Assembly: GCF_004959925.1 (NCBI RefSeq)
Contig: NZ_SPUW01000003.1
Location: 124,001 to 188,000, forward strand
Length of the DNA stretch: 64,000 bases
Direction of reading: 5' to 3'
Source: Pseudooceanicola onchidii
GTDB taxonomy: Bacteria; Pseudomonadota; Alphaproteobacteria; Rhodobacterales; Rhodobacteraceae
Of this stretch, positions 42,115-50,401 are shown piece after piece. The notes under the pieces were generated by a model, which did no database searches, was not told the DNA's origin, and saw nothing but the letters and a program-made list of their open reading frames with translations. The position numbers and the translations under genes were made by a program. Within the stretch, counting starts at the first letter, position 1, and the number at the start of each line of letters is the position of its first letter.

Positions 42115-42632
42115 GGCAACACGCCTTTCAGGACATTGGGCAGGCCGGCGACGACATGGATGACCGTGTCGGCGCGTGCGGCCATGCGGATATTGAGCCG
42201 CCCCTGCGCCTCGCGGAAGCGCCGGGCCAGGGCGGTTTCGGGAACAATCCCCTGGCCGACTTCGTTCGACACCATCACGACCGGCGCCGCGACCTTGGCG
42301 AGGGTGTCGATCAGGTCATCCGTGGCGGCTTCGACGTCGCGATCCGCAAGCAGCAGGTTCGTCAGCCAGAGTGTCAGGCAGTCGATCAAGATGATGTGAT
42401 CGGCGGGCGCCTGCGCAAGGGCCCTGGCCAGATCGACCGGGGCCTCGATTGTGGTCCAGCCAGTACCCCGCATCTCGCGATGGCGGGCAATTTTCGCTGT
42501 CATTTCAGCGTCGAAGGCCTGTGCGGTCGCGATGTAGGTGCGGGGCCGCGCGGTGGCGGTGACAAGCCCCTCGGCAAATCCGGACTTGCCGGATGCCGCG
42601 CCGCCGAGAACCAGGGTGAGAGGGGTTGTCAT
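42111..42632 (-). CDS. cobU: adenosylcobinamide kinase / adenosylcobinamide-phosphate guanylyltransferase
   Basis: CobU phosphorylates adenosylcobinamide and transfers GMP to it in late cobalamin assembly. The 173-residue protein has the P-loop TLVLGGAASGKSGFAEGL (about 5-22), the guanylylated-histidine region KIARHREMRGTGWTTIEAP (His about 49), DCLTLWLTNLL (about 84) and VSNEVGQGIVPETALAR-like motifs (about 120). The ATG at 42632 was chosen because the sequence further upstream in this frame is unrelated. No cobalamin riboswitch is visible before it; other cob genes are outside the window. Confidence 0.95.
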   Translation of the reverse strand: MTTPLTLVLGGAASGKSGFAEGLVTATARPRTYIATAQAFDAEMTAKIARHREMRGTGWTTIEAPVDLARALAQAPADHIILIDCLTLWLTNLLLADRDVEAATDDLIDTLAKVAAPVVMVSNEVGQGIVPETALARRFREAQGRLNIRMAARADTVIHVVAGLPNVLKGVLP

Positions 42633-42652
42633 CAGAATTTTGCACCTAGGCG

Positions 42653-42681
42653 TGAACCAAACAGGGGTCTCGTGCGTATAG
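42653..42681 (+). promoter_or_regulatory. ECF-sigma-type promoter candidate for rpoH
   Basis: TGAACC (42653-42658), 18 bases, then TATAG (42677-42681). This is close to the TGATCC-N18-TAAGA pattern that I recall for the singlet-oxygen sigma factor RpoE of Rhodobacter, and it also reads as GAAC-N17-CGTATA, close to the general stress (EcfG) pattern. It lies about 90 bases before the rpoH start. Confidence 0.4.
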
Positions 42682-42770
42682 CTCAGTGAGACAAGAAAAC
42701 AATGCACCGACCTTGCGCGGATGCCCGTCGGCAGAAGCCAAGGTCTGGTCCACAAGCGACCGGGGGGTCC

Positions 42771-43649
42771 ATGGCACTCGACCATATTGGTGAACAATCA
42801 CTCTCTCGCCGCGCGATGAAGGCCGAACTTCTGGATGCGGAGACCGAACTGAAGCTGGCCTATGCCTGGCGCGATGACCGGGATGAGGCGGCTCTGCACC
42901 GTCTGGTCACGGCCTACATGCGGCTGGCGATTTCCATGGCATCCAAATACCGCCGCTATGGCGCGTCGATGAACGATCTGATCCAGGAAGCCGGTCTCGG
43001 CCTGATGAAGGCGGCGGACAAGTTCGACCCCGACCGTGGGGTCCGGTTTTCGACCTACGCCGTGTGGTGGATCAAGGCGTCGATCCAGGATCACGTGATG
43101 CGCAACTGGTCCATGGTTCGGACCGGCTCAACCTCGTCCCAGAAATCGCTGTTCTTCAACATGCGCCGCGTTCAGGCCCAGTTCGAACGCGAAGCCATGG
43201 GCCGGGGCGAGGTGCTGGACAAGCACCAGCTGCATCAGCTGGTGGCGACCGAGGTGGGCGTGCCCTTGCGCGACGTGCAGATGATGGACGGTCGTCTTTC
43301 GGGATCGGACTTTTCGCTGAACGCGACGCAGTCGGTGGACGAGGAAGGCCGCGAATGGATCGATACGATCGAGGATGAAAGCGATCAGGCCGCCGACATG
43401 GTCGAGGCCGCAAAGGATCGCGAAACCCTGCGCCGCTGGCTGGTCGAGGCCATGGGCACCCTGAACGACCGCGAAACGCTGATCGTGCGCGAACGTCAGT
43501 TGCGCGATGCGCCGCGCACGCTGGAAAGCCTGGGGCAAGAGCTTGGGCTGTCGAAGGAACGGGTTCGCCAGCTGGAAGCGGCGGCCTTCAAGAAGATGCG
43601 CAAGCATCTGGGCAAGAACGATGCGGTGGCGGACTCGCTGCTGGCGTGA
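42771..43649 (+). CDS. rpoH: RNA polymerase sigma-32 factor, RpoHII type
   Basis: This 292-residue sigma factor has region 2 (HRLVTAYMRLAISMASKYRR and DLIQEAGLGLMKAADKFDPD, then FSTYAVWWIKASIQDHVMRN), the RpoH box SSQKSLFFNMRRVQAQFE (about 124-141) that marks the sigma-32 family, and region 4 with ESLGQELGLSKERVRQLEAA. It lacks the LNRYMQEIRKFPML-type start of RpoHI proteins, so it fits the second alphaproteobacterial RpoH, which in Rhodobacter sphaeroides serves the photooxidative stress response. GGGGGTCC precedes the ATG. It is divergent from cobU and ends at a hairpin at 43674. Confidence 0.93.
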   Translation: MALDHIGEQSLSRRAMKAELLDAETELKLAYAWRDDRDEAALHRLVTAYMRLAISMASKYRRYGASMNDLIQEAGLGLMKAADKFDPDRGVRFSTYAVWWIKASIQDHVMRNWSMVRTGSTSSQKSLFFNMRRVQAQFEREAMGRGEVLDKHQLHQLVATEVGVPLRDVQMMDGRLSGSDFSLNATQSVDEEGREWIDTIEDESDQAADMVEAAKDRETLRRWLVEAMGTLNDRETLIVRERQLRDAPRTLESLGQELGLSKERVRQLEAAAFKKMRKHLGKNDAVADSLLA

Positions 43650-43673
43650 TCGGACCCCGACCAAAGTCCTGAC

Positions 43674-43700
43674 AGCGCGTGGGATTGCTTCCCGCGCGCT
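43674..43700 (+). terminator. terminator of rpoH
   Basis: AGCGCGTGGGA-TTGCT-TCCCGCGCGCT pairs over eleven positions, with one G-T wobble, and is followed by TGTCTTGT. It starts 25 bases after the rpoH stop codon. Confidence 0.78.
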
Positions 43701-43758
43701 TGTCTTGTGGCGCGACGAGGCCTAGGGTCGCCCGCGCAATGCAGGCAGGGGGTGCGGG

Positions 43759-44982
43759 ATGCTCTCGGGGAAAACCATTCTTCTGATCATCGGCGGCGGT
43801 ATCGCGGCCTACAAATCGCTGGAACTGATCCGGCGACTGCGGGATCGCGGCGCCCGGGTCGTGCCCGTGATGACCGGGGCGGCGTCGGAATTCGTGACGC
43901 CCCTGTCCGTCGCGGCGCTTGCGGGCGGCAAGGTGTACTCCGAACTCTTCGATCTGACGGACGAGGCCGAGATGGGCCACATCCAGCTGTCGCGATCCGC
44001 CGACCTGATTGTTGTCGCCCCGGCCACGGCCGACCTGATCGGCAAGGTGGCGGGCGGTCTTGCGGGCGATCTGGCCTCGACCCTGTTGATGGCCACGGAC
44101 ACCGAAGTCCTGATGGCGCCCGCGATGAACGTGCGCATGTGGCAGCACCCGTCGGTCCAGCGCAACGTCGGCTGGCTGCGCGCCAGCGGTGTCGGCTTTG
44201 TCGGGCCGAACGACGGTGACATGGCCTGCGGCGAATATGGCCCCGGACGCATGTCCGAACCGGCCGAGATCCTGGCCGCGATCGAGGCCAGGCTGATGGA
44301 TGGTCCGATGAAGGGGAAACGGGTTCTGGTGACATCGGGGCCGACCCATGAACCCATTGATCCCGTGCGCTATATCGCCAACCGGTCCTCCGGGGCACAG
44401 GGCACCGCGATTGCCCTGGCGCTGGCCGCGCGGGGGGCAGAGGTGATCTTCGTCACCGGGCCCGCAGACGTGCCGCCGCCTGAGGGCGTCAAGGTGATCC
44501 GCGTGCAATCCGCGCGCGAGATGCTTGAGGCCGTGACGGCCTCCCTTCCGGTCGATGCGGCGGTGATGGCGGCGGCGGTGGCCGACTGGCGCGTCGCGCG
44601 CGAAGCGAAATCGAAGATCAAGAAGGAAAAGGGCGCGCTGCCGGTGTTGGAGTTCGAGGAGAACCCCGACATCCTTGCCACCGTGTCGCAGATGGACGCG
44701 GGGCGGCCGGGGCTGGTCGTGGGCTTTGCGGCCGAAACCGACGATGTGGTGGCCCATGCTACCGCGAAACGGGCCCGCAAGGGCTGTGACTGGATCGTGG
44801 CAAATGACGTGTCGCCGGAAACCGGCATCATGGGCGGGTCGGAAAACGCGGTGATCCTGATTTCCGACGCGGGGTCCGAGGACTGGCCGCGCATGGGTAA
44901 GCAGGAGGTCGCAGACCGGCTGGCAGACAGGATCGCGGCGGCGCTCGGGATGCCTCCGGCGGGAGTACTTGGGGCAAGATGA
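43759..44982 (+). CDS. coaBC: bifunctional phosphopantothenoylcysteine decarboxylase / phosphopantothenate-cysteine ligase
   Basis: This enzyme carries out two steps of coenzyme A synthesis. In the 407-residue protein the N-terminal CoaC flavoprotein half has [16 protein letters not shown], the histidine/asparagine active site region [19 protein letters not shown], and [16 protein letters not shown] (about 115-130) with the PxMNxxMW motif. The CoaB half has [20 protein letters not shown] (about 194-213) and [10 protein letters not shown] (about 272). The last dozen codons and the stop lie inside a copy of the dispersed repeat core (44953-44984), giving the tail [11 protein letters not shown]. 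The stop overlaps the dut start (ATGA). Confidence 0.96.
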   Translation: MLSGKTILLIIGGGIAAYKSLELIRRLRDRGARVVPVMTGAASEFVTPLSVAALAGGKVYSELFDLTDEAEMGHIQLSRSADLIVVAPATADLIGKVAGGLAGDLASTLLMATDTEVLMAPAMNVRMWQHPSVQRNVGWLRASGVGFVGPNDGDMACGEYGPGRMSEPAEILAAIEARLMDGPMKGKRVLVTSGPTHEPIDPVRYIANRSSGAQGTAIALALAARGAEVIFVTGPADVPPPEGVKVIRVQSAREMLEAVTASLPVDAAVMAAAVADWRVAREAKSKIKKEKGALPVLEFEENPDILATVSQMDAGRPGLVVGFAAETDDVVAHATAKRARKGCDWIVANDVSPETGIMGGSENAVILISDAGSEDWPRMGKQEVADRLADRIAAALGMPPAGVLGAR

Positions 44983-44984
44983 AG
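44953..44984 (+). repeat. dispersed repeat core, copy 5, spanning the coaBC-dut junction
   Basis: The 32-base core CCTCCGGCGGGAGTACTTGG GGCAAGATGAAG differs from the copy at 27618 by only a few bases. Here it is coding: it encodes the CoaBC C-terminus, and its AAGATGAAG part contains both the coaBC TGA and the dut ATG. No flanking hairpin is visible at this copy. Confidence 0.82.
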
Positions 44985-45440
44985 GGGGTCACGGTTCAGA
45001 TCGTACGGGTCGAGGGTGCGGACGCTGATGTAGCGCTTCCGTCGTATGAAACCGCCGGTTCTGCCGGAGCGGACATCCGCGCGAATTTTGCGGACCGCGC
45101 TGCCGTGGTGCTTGAGCCCGGAGCGCGGGCGCTGATCCCGACCGGTCTGCGGATGGCGATCCCGCAGGGGTACGAGGTTCAGGTGCGGCCCCGCTCGGGG
45201 CTGGCGCTGAAACACGGGGTCACACTGGTGAATACGCCGGGAACTATCGACAGCGATTATCGCGGCGAGGTCGGCGTGATCCTGATCAACCTCGGGGCCG
45301 AGCCCTTTACTGTCGCGCATGGGGATCGCATCGCCCAGATCGTGGTGGCACCGGTGCTGCAGGCGGGGTTTTCCCTTGTGGACCAGCTGGATGATACCGC
45401 ACGCGGGGCGGGCGGTTTCGGGTCGACCGGGCGCGGCTGA
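44979..45440 (+). CDS. dut: deoxyuridine 5'-triphosphate nucleotidohydrolase
   Basis: dUTPase removes dUTP and supplies dUMP for thymidylate. The 153-residue trimeric enzyme has all five family motifs: [10 protein letters not shown] (motif 1), [11 protein letters not shown] (motif 2), [18 protein letters not shown] (motif 3), [10 protein letters not shown] (motif 4) and the C-terminal [12 protein letters not shown] (motif 5). The ATG is inside the coaBC stop overlap, within the repeat core. moeB starts on the last base of the dut stop (TGATG), so three genes are chained. Confidence 0.97.
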   Translation: MKGVTVQIVRVEGADADVALPSYETAGSAGADIRANFADRAAVVLEPGARALIPTGLRMAIPQGYEVQVRPRSGLALKHGVTLVNTPGTIDSDYRGEVGVILINLGAEPFTVAHGDRIAQIVVAPVLQAGFSLVDQLDDTARGAGGFGSTGRG

Positions 45441-46513
45441 TGGGTCTGGTCCTTCTGATCGCTGCCGTCATCTGGGGGGCCGGGATCGTCACCCGGACGC
45501 CGGTGTCGCTGCGCCTTTGGGGGATCGCAGTCGTCTGGCTGGGCGTGGTGTTGGCGCATCTGGTGCTTCCCGAAGGTCATGCCCTGCGCGCCCGGACAGG
45601 CGGAAGCGCCGCGCCCTGGCTGATGCTGGGCGGTTTCGTGGTTCTGGCCGGTGCCTATCGGTGGCTGCTGAAGGGCCTGCGCACGAAGGCTCAGCTGCGC
45701 GAGGTGGATGCGGCTGCAGGACAAACAGAAGGCCCGTTCCGTGATGCGGAGCTGCGCCGCTATGCCAGACACATCGTTCTGCGAGAGGTCGGCGGACCCG
45801 GTCAAGTCAAGCTGAAACAAGCGAAAATTCTGGTGATCGGGGCCGGGGGGCTGGGATCGCCCGCGCTGATGTACCTGGCCGCGGCGGGTGTCGGAACGAT
45901 TGGCGTGATCGACGATGACGCGGTCGACGGGACCAACCTTCAGAGGCAGGTGATCCACGGGGATGCGGATATCGGGCGGCCGAAGGCCCATTCTGCAGCG
46001 GACCGAATGCGCGCGATCAACCCCTTCATCGAGGTCCGGCCCTATGCGCGGCGGTTGATCGCCGAAGAGGCCGAGGCCTTGATCGGCGACTATGACCTGG
46101 TGCTGGATGGGACCGATAATTTCGACACCCGGTATCTGGCAAACCGGGTCTGTGTGGCCTTGGGCAAGCCGTTGATTTCGGGGGCCTTGACGCAATGGGA
46201 AGGGCAGGTGTCTGTCTTCGATCCGGCACATAGCGCCCCGTGCTACCAATGCGTCTTTCCCGAAGCCCCGGCGCCCGGCCTGGCGCCCTCCTGCGCCGAG
46301 GCCGGGGTGATCGGGCCGCTGCCGGGGGTCGTCGGATCGATGATGGCGGTCGAGGCGGTGAAGGTGATCACCGGCGCGGGCGCCGCCCTGCGGGGCGAGA
46401 TGATGATCTACGACGCGCTCTGGGGGGAAAGCCGGAAAATTCGCGTGAAACCGCGTGCGGATTGCCCGGTTTGTCATGGTGCGGGACTGGCGGAGGCGGC
46501 GGGCAAGGCATAG
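45440..46513 (+). CDS. moeB: MoeB/ThiF-family adenylyltransferase with an N-terminal membrane anchor
   Basis: In this 357-residue protein, residues 1-80 hold two or three membrane helices (LVLLIAAVIWGAGIVTR, WGIAVVWLGVVLAHLVL, WLMLGGFVVLAGAYRWLL). From about residue 97 it is a complete E1-like MoeB/HesA/ThiF domain: YARHIVLREVGGPGQVKLKQ, the nucleotide loop VIGAGGLGSPAL (about 133), DGTDNFDTRYLAN (about 225), Zn cysteines in CYQC (about 269) and CPVC (about 340), and the active-site Cys in APSCAEAGV. MoeB adenylates the C-terminus of MoaD for molybdopterin. The C-terminal rhodanese domain of some homologues is absent. The membrane fusion is unusual compared with E. coli MoeB. Confidence 0.92.
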   Translation: MGLVLLIAAVIWGAGIVTRTPVSLRLWGIAVVWLGVVLAHLVLPEGHALRARTGGSAAPWLMLGGFVVLAGAYRWLLKGLRTKAQLREVDAAAGQTEGPFRDAELRRYARHIVLREVGGPGQVKLKQAKILVIGAGGLGSPALMYLAAAGVGTIGVIDDDAVDGTNLQRQVIHGDADIGRPKAHSAADRMRAINPFIEVRPYARRLIAEEAEALIGDYDLVLDGTDNFDTRYLANRVCVALGKPLISGALTQWEGQVSVFDPAHSAPCYQCVFPEAPAPGLAPSCAEAGVIGPLPGVVGSMMAVEAVKVITGAGAALRGEMMIYDALWGESRKIRVKPRADCPVCHGAGLAEAAGKA

Positions 46514-46537
46514 GTTTCCGGACAAAGGAGACCACGC

Positions 46538-48559
46538 ATGACCAATCCGCTTCTCGCCCCCTGGGACACGCCCTTCGACCTGCCGCCCTTTGACCGCATC
46601 GGCGACGAGGATTTCGCACCCGCGCTGGACGAGGCGCTTGCGGCGCACAATGCCGAAATCAAGGCAATCGTGGCCAACGACGCCGCGCCGGATTTCGAGA
46701 ACACGATCGCGGCGCTCGAGGCGTCGGGCGAGGCGCTTGACCGGGTGCTGTCGCCGTTCTTTGCACTGGCAGGGGCGGACGCGACAGCACGGCGGCAGGA
46801 GCTGCAGCGGGAATTTTCCCCCAAGTTGGCCAAGCACTTCGCCGAGATCTCTGCCAACCCCGACCTCTATGCGCGGATCAAGGCGGTCTGGGATCGGCGC
46901 GACGATCTGGGGCTGGATGATCAGGACGCGCGGCAGTTGTTCCTGGTGCATCGTGGCTACGTGCGGTCCGGTGCGGCGCTGACGGGGGCCGAGGCTGACC
47001 GGATGAAGCAGATCAAGGAACGGCTGGCGGTACTGGGGACCTCTTTCACGCAGAACCTGCTGAAGGACGAGTCGGACTGGTCGATGGATCTGACAGAGGC
47101 GGACCTTGAGGGGCTGCCGGATTTCCTGATCGATGCCGCACGGGCCGCGGGTGAGGAAAAGGGTAAGGACGGGCCGGTTATCACGCTTTCACGGTCCTTG
47201 ATTGTTCCGTTTCTGCAATTTTCTCCGCGACGCGAATTGCGCGAAAAGGCCTGGAAGGCCTGGGTTTCGCGCGGCGCTTTTGGAGGAGAAACCGACAACC
47301 GCGACATCGCGGCCGAAATCCTGGCGCTGCGTGAAGAGCGGGCGAAGCTGCTCGGCTACGACAATTTCGCGCGGTACAAACTGGATACCGAGATGGCCGG
47401 AAATCCGGCGGCGGTTCGCGGTTTGTTAATGGATGTGTGGGAGCCTGCGAAGCGTCAGGCCCTGGCCGATCAGGAGGTGCTGTCCGCGATGGCGGCACAG
47501 GACGGCGTCAACGGTGCGATCGAGGGCTGGGACTGGCGCTACTATGCAGAGAAACGGCGGAAGGCGGAACGTGACCTCGATGAAGCGGCGTTGAAGCCGT
47601 ATTTCCAGCTCGACCGGATGATCGACGCGGCGTTCGATTGTTCTAACCGGTTGTTCGGGCTGGAGTTCAAGGAGCTCGACATGGCCTCTTACCATCCCGA
47701 TGTGCGGGTGTTCGAGGTGACGCGCGATGGCGCGCATGTGGCGATCTTCCTGGGCGATTATTTTGCGCGCGGCACCAAGCGGTCGGGGGCCTGGTGTTCG
47801 GCGATCCGATCACAGGCCGTGCGACCCCGTCTGCAGACGCCGGTCGTGGTGAACGTCTGCAACTTTGCCAAGCCGCCGAAGGGGCGGGCGGCGTTGTTGT
47901 CCTATGACGACGCACGGACGCTGTTCCACGAGTTCGGCCATGCGCTGCACCAGATGCTGTCGGATGTCCGGTGGGAAGGCGTGTCTGGCACTTCGGTCGC
48001 GCGGGACTTTGTCGAACTGCCGTCGCAGCTGTTCGAACATTGGCTGGAAGTGCCCGAGGTGCTTGAGAAGTATGCGGTCCACGTCGACACGGGTGAACCG
48101 ATGCCAAAGGCCATGCTCGACAAGGTGTTGGGTGCTGCGAATTTCGACATGGGCTTCCAGACGGTGGAATATGTCGCCTCGGCGCTGGTTGATCTGGAGT
48201 TCCACGACGGCGCCGCGCCTGCGGATCCGATGGCAAAGCAGGCTGAGGTTCTTGACGGTCTGGGGATGCCCTCGGCCATTCCGATGCGGCATGCGACACC
48301 GCAGTTCGCGCATGTCTTTTCGGGCGATGGATATTCGTCGGGGTATTATTCCTACATGTGGTCCGAGGTGATGGATGCGGATGCCTTTGCGGCCTTCGAG
48401 GAAGCGGGCGGTGCGTTTGACCCCGAGGTCGCGAAGTCCTTGGAGGAGAACATTCTTTCCAAAGGCGGGTCGATCGAGGCGGCAGAGCTTTACGAAAGGT
48501 TCCGGGGCCGCCTGCCGGGCGTTGAGGCGCTCTTGAAGGGACGTGGGCTGGCGGCCTGA
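46538..48559 (+). CDS. dcp: M3-family metallopeptidase, peptidyl-dipeptidase Dcp type
   Basis: This 673-residue zinc peptidase has the active site DARTLFHEFGHALHQMLSDV (about 458-477), with HExxH as HEFGH and the distal Glu in FVELPSQLFEHW (about 491). The tail GDGYSSGYYSYMWSEVMDAD (about 597) carries the substrate-binding Tyr/His-type loop of M3 enzymes. No signal peptide is present, so the enzyme is cytoplasmic and degrades short peptides. Dcp and oligopeptidase A are closely related; length and motifs slightly favour Dcp. It lies 24 bases after moeB, with AAAGGAG before the ATG. Confidence 0.93.
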   Translation: MTNPLLAPWDTPFDLPPFDRIGDEDFAPALDEALAAHNAEIKAIVANDAAPDFENTIAALEASGEALDRVLSPFFALAGADATARRQELQREFSPKLAKHFAEISANPDLYARIKAVWDRRDDLGLDDQDARQLFLVHRGYVRSGAALTGAEADRMKQIKERLAVLGTSFTQNLLKDESDWSMDLTEADLEGLPDFLIDAARAAGEEKGKDGPVITLSRSLIVPFLQFSPRRELREKAWKAWVSRGAFGGETDNRDIAAEILALREERAKLLGYDNFARYKLDTEMAGNPAAVRGLLMDVWEPAKRQALADQEVLSAMAAQDGVNGAIEGWDWRYYAEKRRKAERDLDEAALKPYFQLDRMIDAAFDCSNRLFGLEFKELDMASYHPDVRVFEVTRDGAHVAIFLGDYFARGTKRSGAWCSAIRSQAVRPRLQTPVVVNVCNFAKPPKGRAALLSYDDARTLFHEFGHALHQMLSDVRWEGVSGTSVARDFVELPSQLFEHWLEVPEVLEKYAVHVDTGEPMPKAMLDKVLGAANFDMGFQTVEYVASALVDLEFHDGAAPADPMAKQAEVLDGLGMPSAIPMRHATPQFAHVFSGDGYSSGYYSYMWSEVMDADAFAAFEEAGGAFDPEVAKSLEENILSKGGSIEAAELYERFRGRLPGVEALLKGRGLAA

Positions 48560-48645
48560 TCCCTGTGGCCCGGCCTTTGGCCGGGACCGGGTGAGGCTGG
48601 TGCGGTTCCGACCGGGGCCGTGTCTGGGCGGGGATTCCGTAAAAG

Positions 48646-48670
48646 ACGCCCCGGCGCAGGGCCGGGGCGT
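48646..48670 (-). terminator. intrinsic terminator-like hairpin on the minus strand
   Basis: ACGCCCCGGC-CCTGC-GCCGGGGCGT on the minus strand is followed by CTTTTACGG. It is 265 bases beyond the end of the minus-strand hydrolase gene, which is far for its own terminator and may mark a read-through end or a small unlisted transcript. Confidence 0.6.
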
Positions 48671-48882
48671 GTGGTCTTCGGGGGCATGTGAAAAGGCTCG
48701 GTGTTCCAGGCCGTAAGGGGGTGGTCAGGGACGTGCCCGCGCTTGGGAAGGCGCTTTGCCTTGTCTGCGGTCTGCGTGCTATTTCAATAGCCATGACCTG
48801 GGTTTTGCGGTGGAAAACTTCGGCACCGCGCCCCAGCTGAAAGATGGTCTCCAGACAGCGATAGCGGTGCAATCGCGTATCG

Positions 48883-48921
48883 TGCAACGGCGCGGGCCGG
48901 GGGGGCCCGCGCCTTTGCACG
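48883..48921 (-). terminator. long hairpin after the UPF0173 hydrolase gene
   Basis: GTGCAA (48883-48888) pairs with TTGCAC (48916-48921), and GCGCGGGCC (48891-48899) pairs with GGCCCGCGC (48905-48913), separated by two-base internal loops. It starts 14 bases after the stop codon of the hydrolase. No T-run follows. Confidence 0.68.
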
Positions 48922-48934
48922 ACCCGGGAAGGGA

Positions 48935-49618
48935 TCACACCTCGAAGGGTTCCAGCACCTCGGCCTCGATCACGTTGACGCCGGGAAGGGCGTCGACCAG
49001 CGGCTGCGCGGATTGTTCGAGCAGCGGGAAGGTCTTGTAATGGCAGGGGATCAAGGTCTTGAAATCGAAGAAGGTCTTGGCGGCATAGGCGGCGCGGCGC
49101 ATGTCCATGGTATAGTGGCCGCCGCAGCACAGGATGCCGATGTCGGGCTGGTGCAGATCGTTGAAGACCTTCATGTCCGCCATCACGTCGGTGTCGCCCG
49201 AGAAGTAGATCGTGTGGCCGTCGCCTTCGATCATGAACCCGGCCTCGCTGCCCGCATAGCCGCCGTCCGGGGTCGAGGACGAATGGGTCGCGTGGACCAT
49301 CGTCACCTTGACGTCGCCGATGCTGACGGTGCCGCCCTTGTTGAAGCCGGTCACGTTCTCGACCCCCTTGGAGCCCAGCCAGCCCGCCAGTTCGACCATC
49401 GTGTAGACGGGCAGGCCCGCGGATTTCGCGGTCTCCATCGCGTCACCGACATGGTCACCGTGGCCGTGCGAGACGAGGATCGCGGTGACGCCATCTGTCG
49501 CTTCGGCCTTGCGGTCTTCGGGGAACACCGGGTTGCCGGTCAGGAAGGGGTCGATCAGCAGCACTTCGCCCGCGATCTCGATCTTGAAGCCGGAATGGCC
49601 AAGCCAGGTGATTTTCAT
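48935..49618 (-). CDS. metallo-beta-lactamase-fold metal-dependent hydrolase (UPF0173)
   Basis: This 227-residue protein starts MKITWLGHSGFKIEIAGEVL, the standard UPF0173 opening. The metal motif HxHxDH reads SHGHGDHVGD (about 51-60). Later ligands are in VTMVHATHSSSTPDG (about 113-127), IYFSGDTDVMADMK (about 140) and IPCHYKTFP (about 195). The family is widespread, resembles UlaG-type lactonases and RNase Z, and has no fixed substrate. It is monocistronic and divergent from the ceramidase-like gene by 65 bases. Confidence 0.93.
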   Translation of the reverse strand: MKITWLGHSGFKIEIAGEVLLIDPFLTGNPVFPEDRKAEATDGVTAILVSHGHGDHVGDAMETAKSAGLPVYTMVELAGWLGSKGVENVTGFNKGGTVSIGDVKVTMVHATHSSSTPDGGYAGSEAGFMIEGDGHTIYFSGDTDVMADMKVFNDLHQPDIGILCCGGHYTMDMRRAAYAAKTFFDFKTLIPCHYKTFPLLEQSAQPLVDALPGVNVIEAEVLEPFEV

Positions 49619-49683
49619 GGGGAACCTCCATATGTCTTAGGCCTAGCCTAGCGCCAGAGCGGGCCAAGGAAAGGGTTTGCGGC

Positions 49684-50361
49684 ATGGAAAACGGCCAGGT
49701 GATCGACGCCTATTGCGAAAGACTTGGGCCGGGGCTGTGGGCCGAGCCGTGGAATGCCGTGACCAACCTGGCCTTCCTGATCGCGGCGCTCTGGGTCTGG
49801 CGGCGGTCGGGCGGGGTGCTGCCGGTGCGGGTGCTGGCGGTGATCCTGTTCGCGATCGGCATCGGATCGGGGCTGTGGCACACGCTGGCGCTGCCCTGGA
49901 CGGGGGCGGCGGACGTGCTGCCGATCCTGATCTTCGTGCTGGCGTATATCCATTTCGCGAACCGATATTTCTGGCAGCTGACGCCCCTGCGGGCGGCGGG
50001 GGCGACGGCGCTGTTCTTTCCCCTGGCGGCGGTCGTGATCCCGCTGGCGAACACGGTGCCGGGGCTGCAGGCTTCGGCTGGCTACATGCCGGTGCCGGTC
50101 ATGATCGCCGGATACGCGGTGGCCTTGCGGCACCGCCTGCCGCAGGTCGCCCGGGGGTTGGGCATCGGCGTGGCGATCCTGGCGGTGTCGCTGACCTTCC
50201 GCAGCCTCGACGATCCGCTTTGCGCGGTCTGGCCCCTGGGCACGCATTTCCTGTGGCACGTACTGAATGCCGTGATGCTGGCCTGGATGGCCGAGGTGCT
50301 GCGTCGCCATCTGGTCGGGCACGTGCCGGGGCACCTTGCGGGGCAGGGCGCGGGGGGGTAA
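49684..50361 (+). CDS. ceramidase-family (CREST) membrane hydrolase
   Basis: This 225-residue protein has six or seven hydrophobic helices. The N-terminal DAYCERLGPGLWAEPWNAVT (about 8-27) matches the D-x-YCE...EP.N start of alkaline ceramidases. GIGSGLWHTLALPWTGAADV (about 58-77) contributes the Ser, His and Asp of the zinc site, and GTHFLWHVLNAVML (about 185-198) gives the H-x-x-x-H pair. These residues are the metal ligands of the CREST superfamily. Many bacteria without known sphingolipids carry this protein, so it may act on another amide or ester lipid. It precedes gatC by 40 bases. Confidence 0.86.
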   Translation: MENGQVIDAYCERLGPGLWAEPWNAVTNLAFLIAALWVWRRSGGVLPVRVLAVILFAIGIGSGLWHTLALPWTGAADVLPILIFVLAYIHFANRYFWQLTPLRAAGATALFFPLAAVVIPLANTVPGLQASAGYMPVPVMIAGYAVALRHRLPQVARGLGIGVAILAVSLTFRSLDDPLCAVWPLGTHFLWHVLNAVMLAWMAEVLRRHLVGHVPGHLAGQGAGG

Positions 50362-50401
50362 ACCGGCCCGGATTCAAGACACCCTGAAGAGAGGGGGACG
50401 C

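Larger units (their letters stand above)
48560..48934. other. 375-bp region with three hairpins between dcp and a convergent hydrolase gene
   Basis: No gene is convincing. CCCGGCC-TTT-GGCCGGG (48569-48585) lies eight bases after the dcp stop and probably ends that transcript. A second, perfect ten-pair hairpin is at 48646-48670, and a long interrupted one at 48883-48921. Between them, 48700-48870 holds no feature I recognise. Confidence 0.6.

Noticed and set aside
42633-42770. Cobalamin riboswitch before cobU
   Set aside because: The cobU side of this 138-base gap has no B12-box-like string and is too short for the element together with the rpoH promoter.
48756-49040. 94-codon plus-strand frame across the hairpin before the UPF0173 gene
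   Set aside because: It runs antisense into the hydrolase gene and through the hairpin, and has no features of a real protein.
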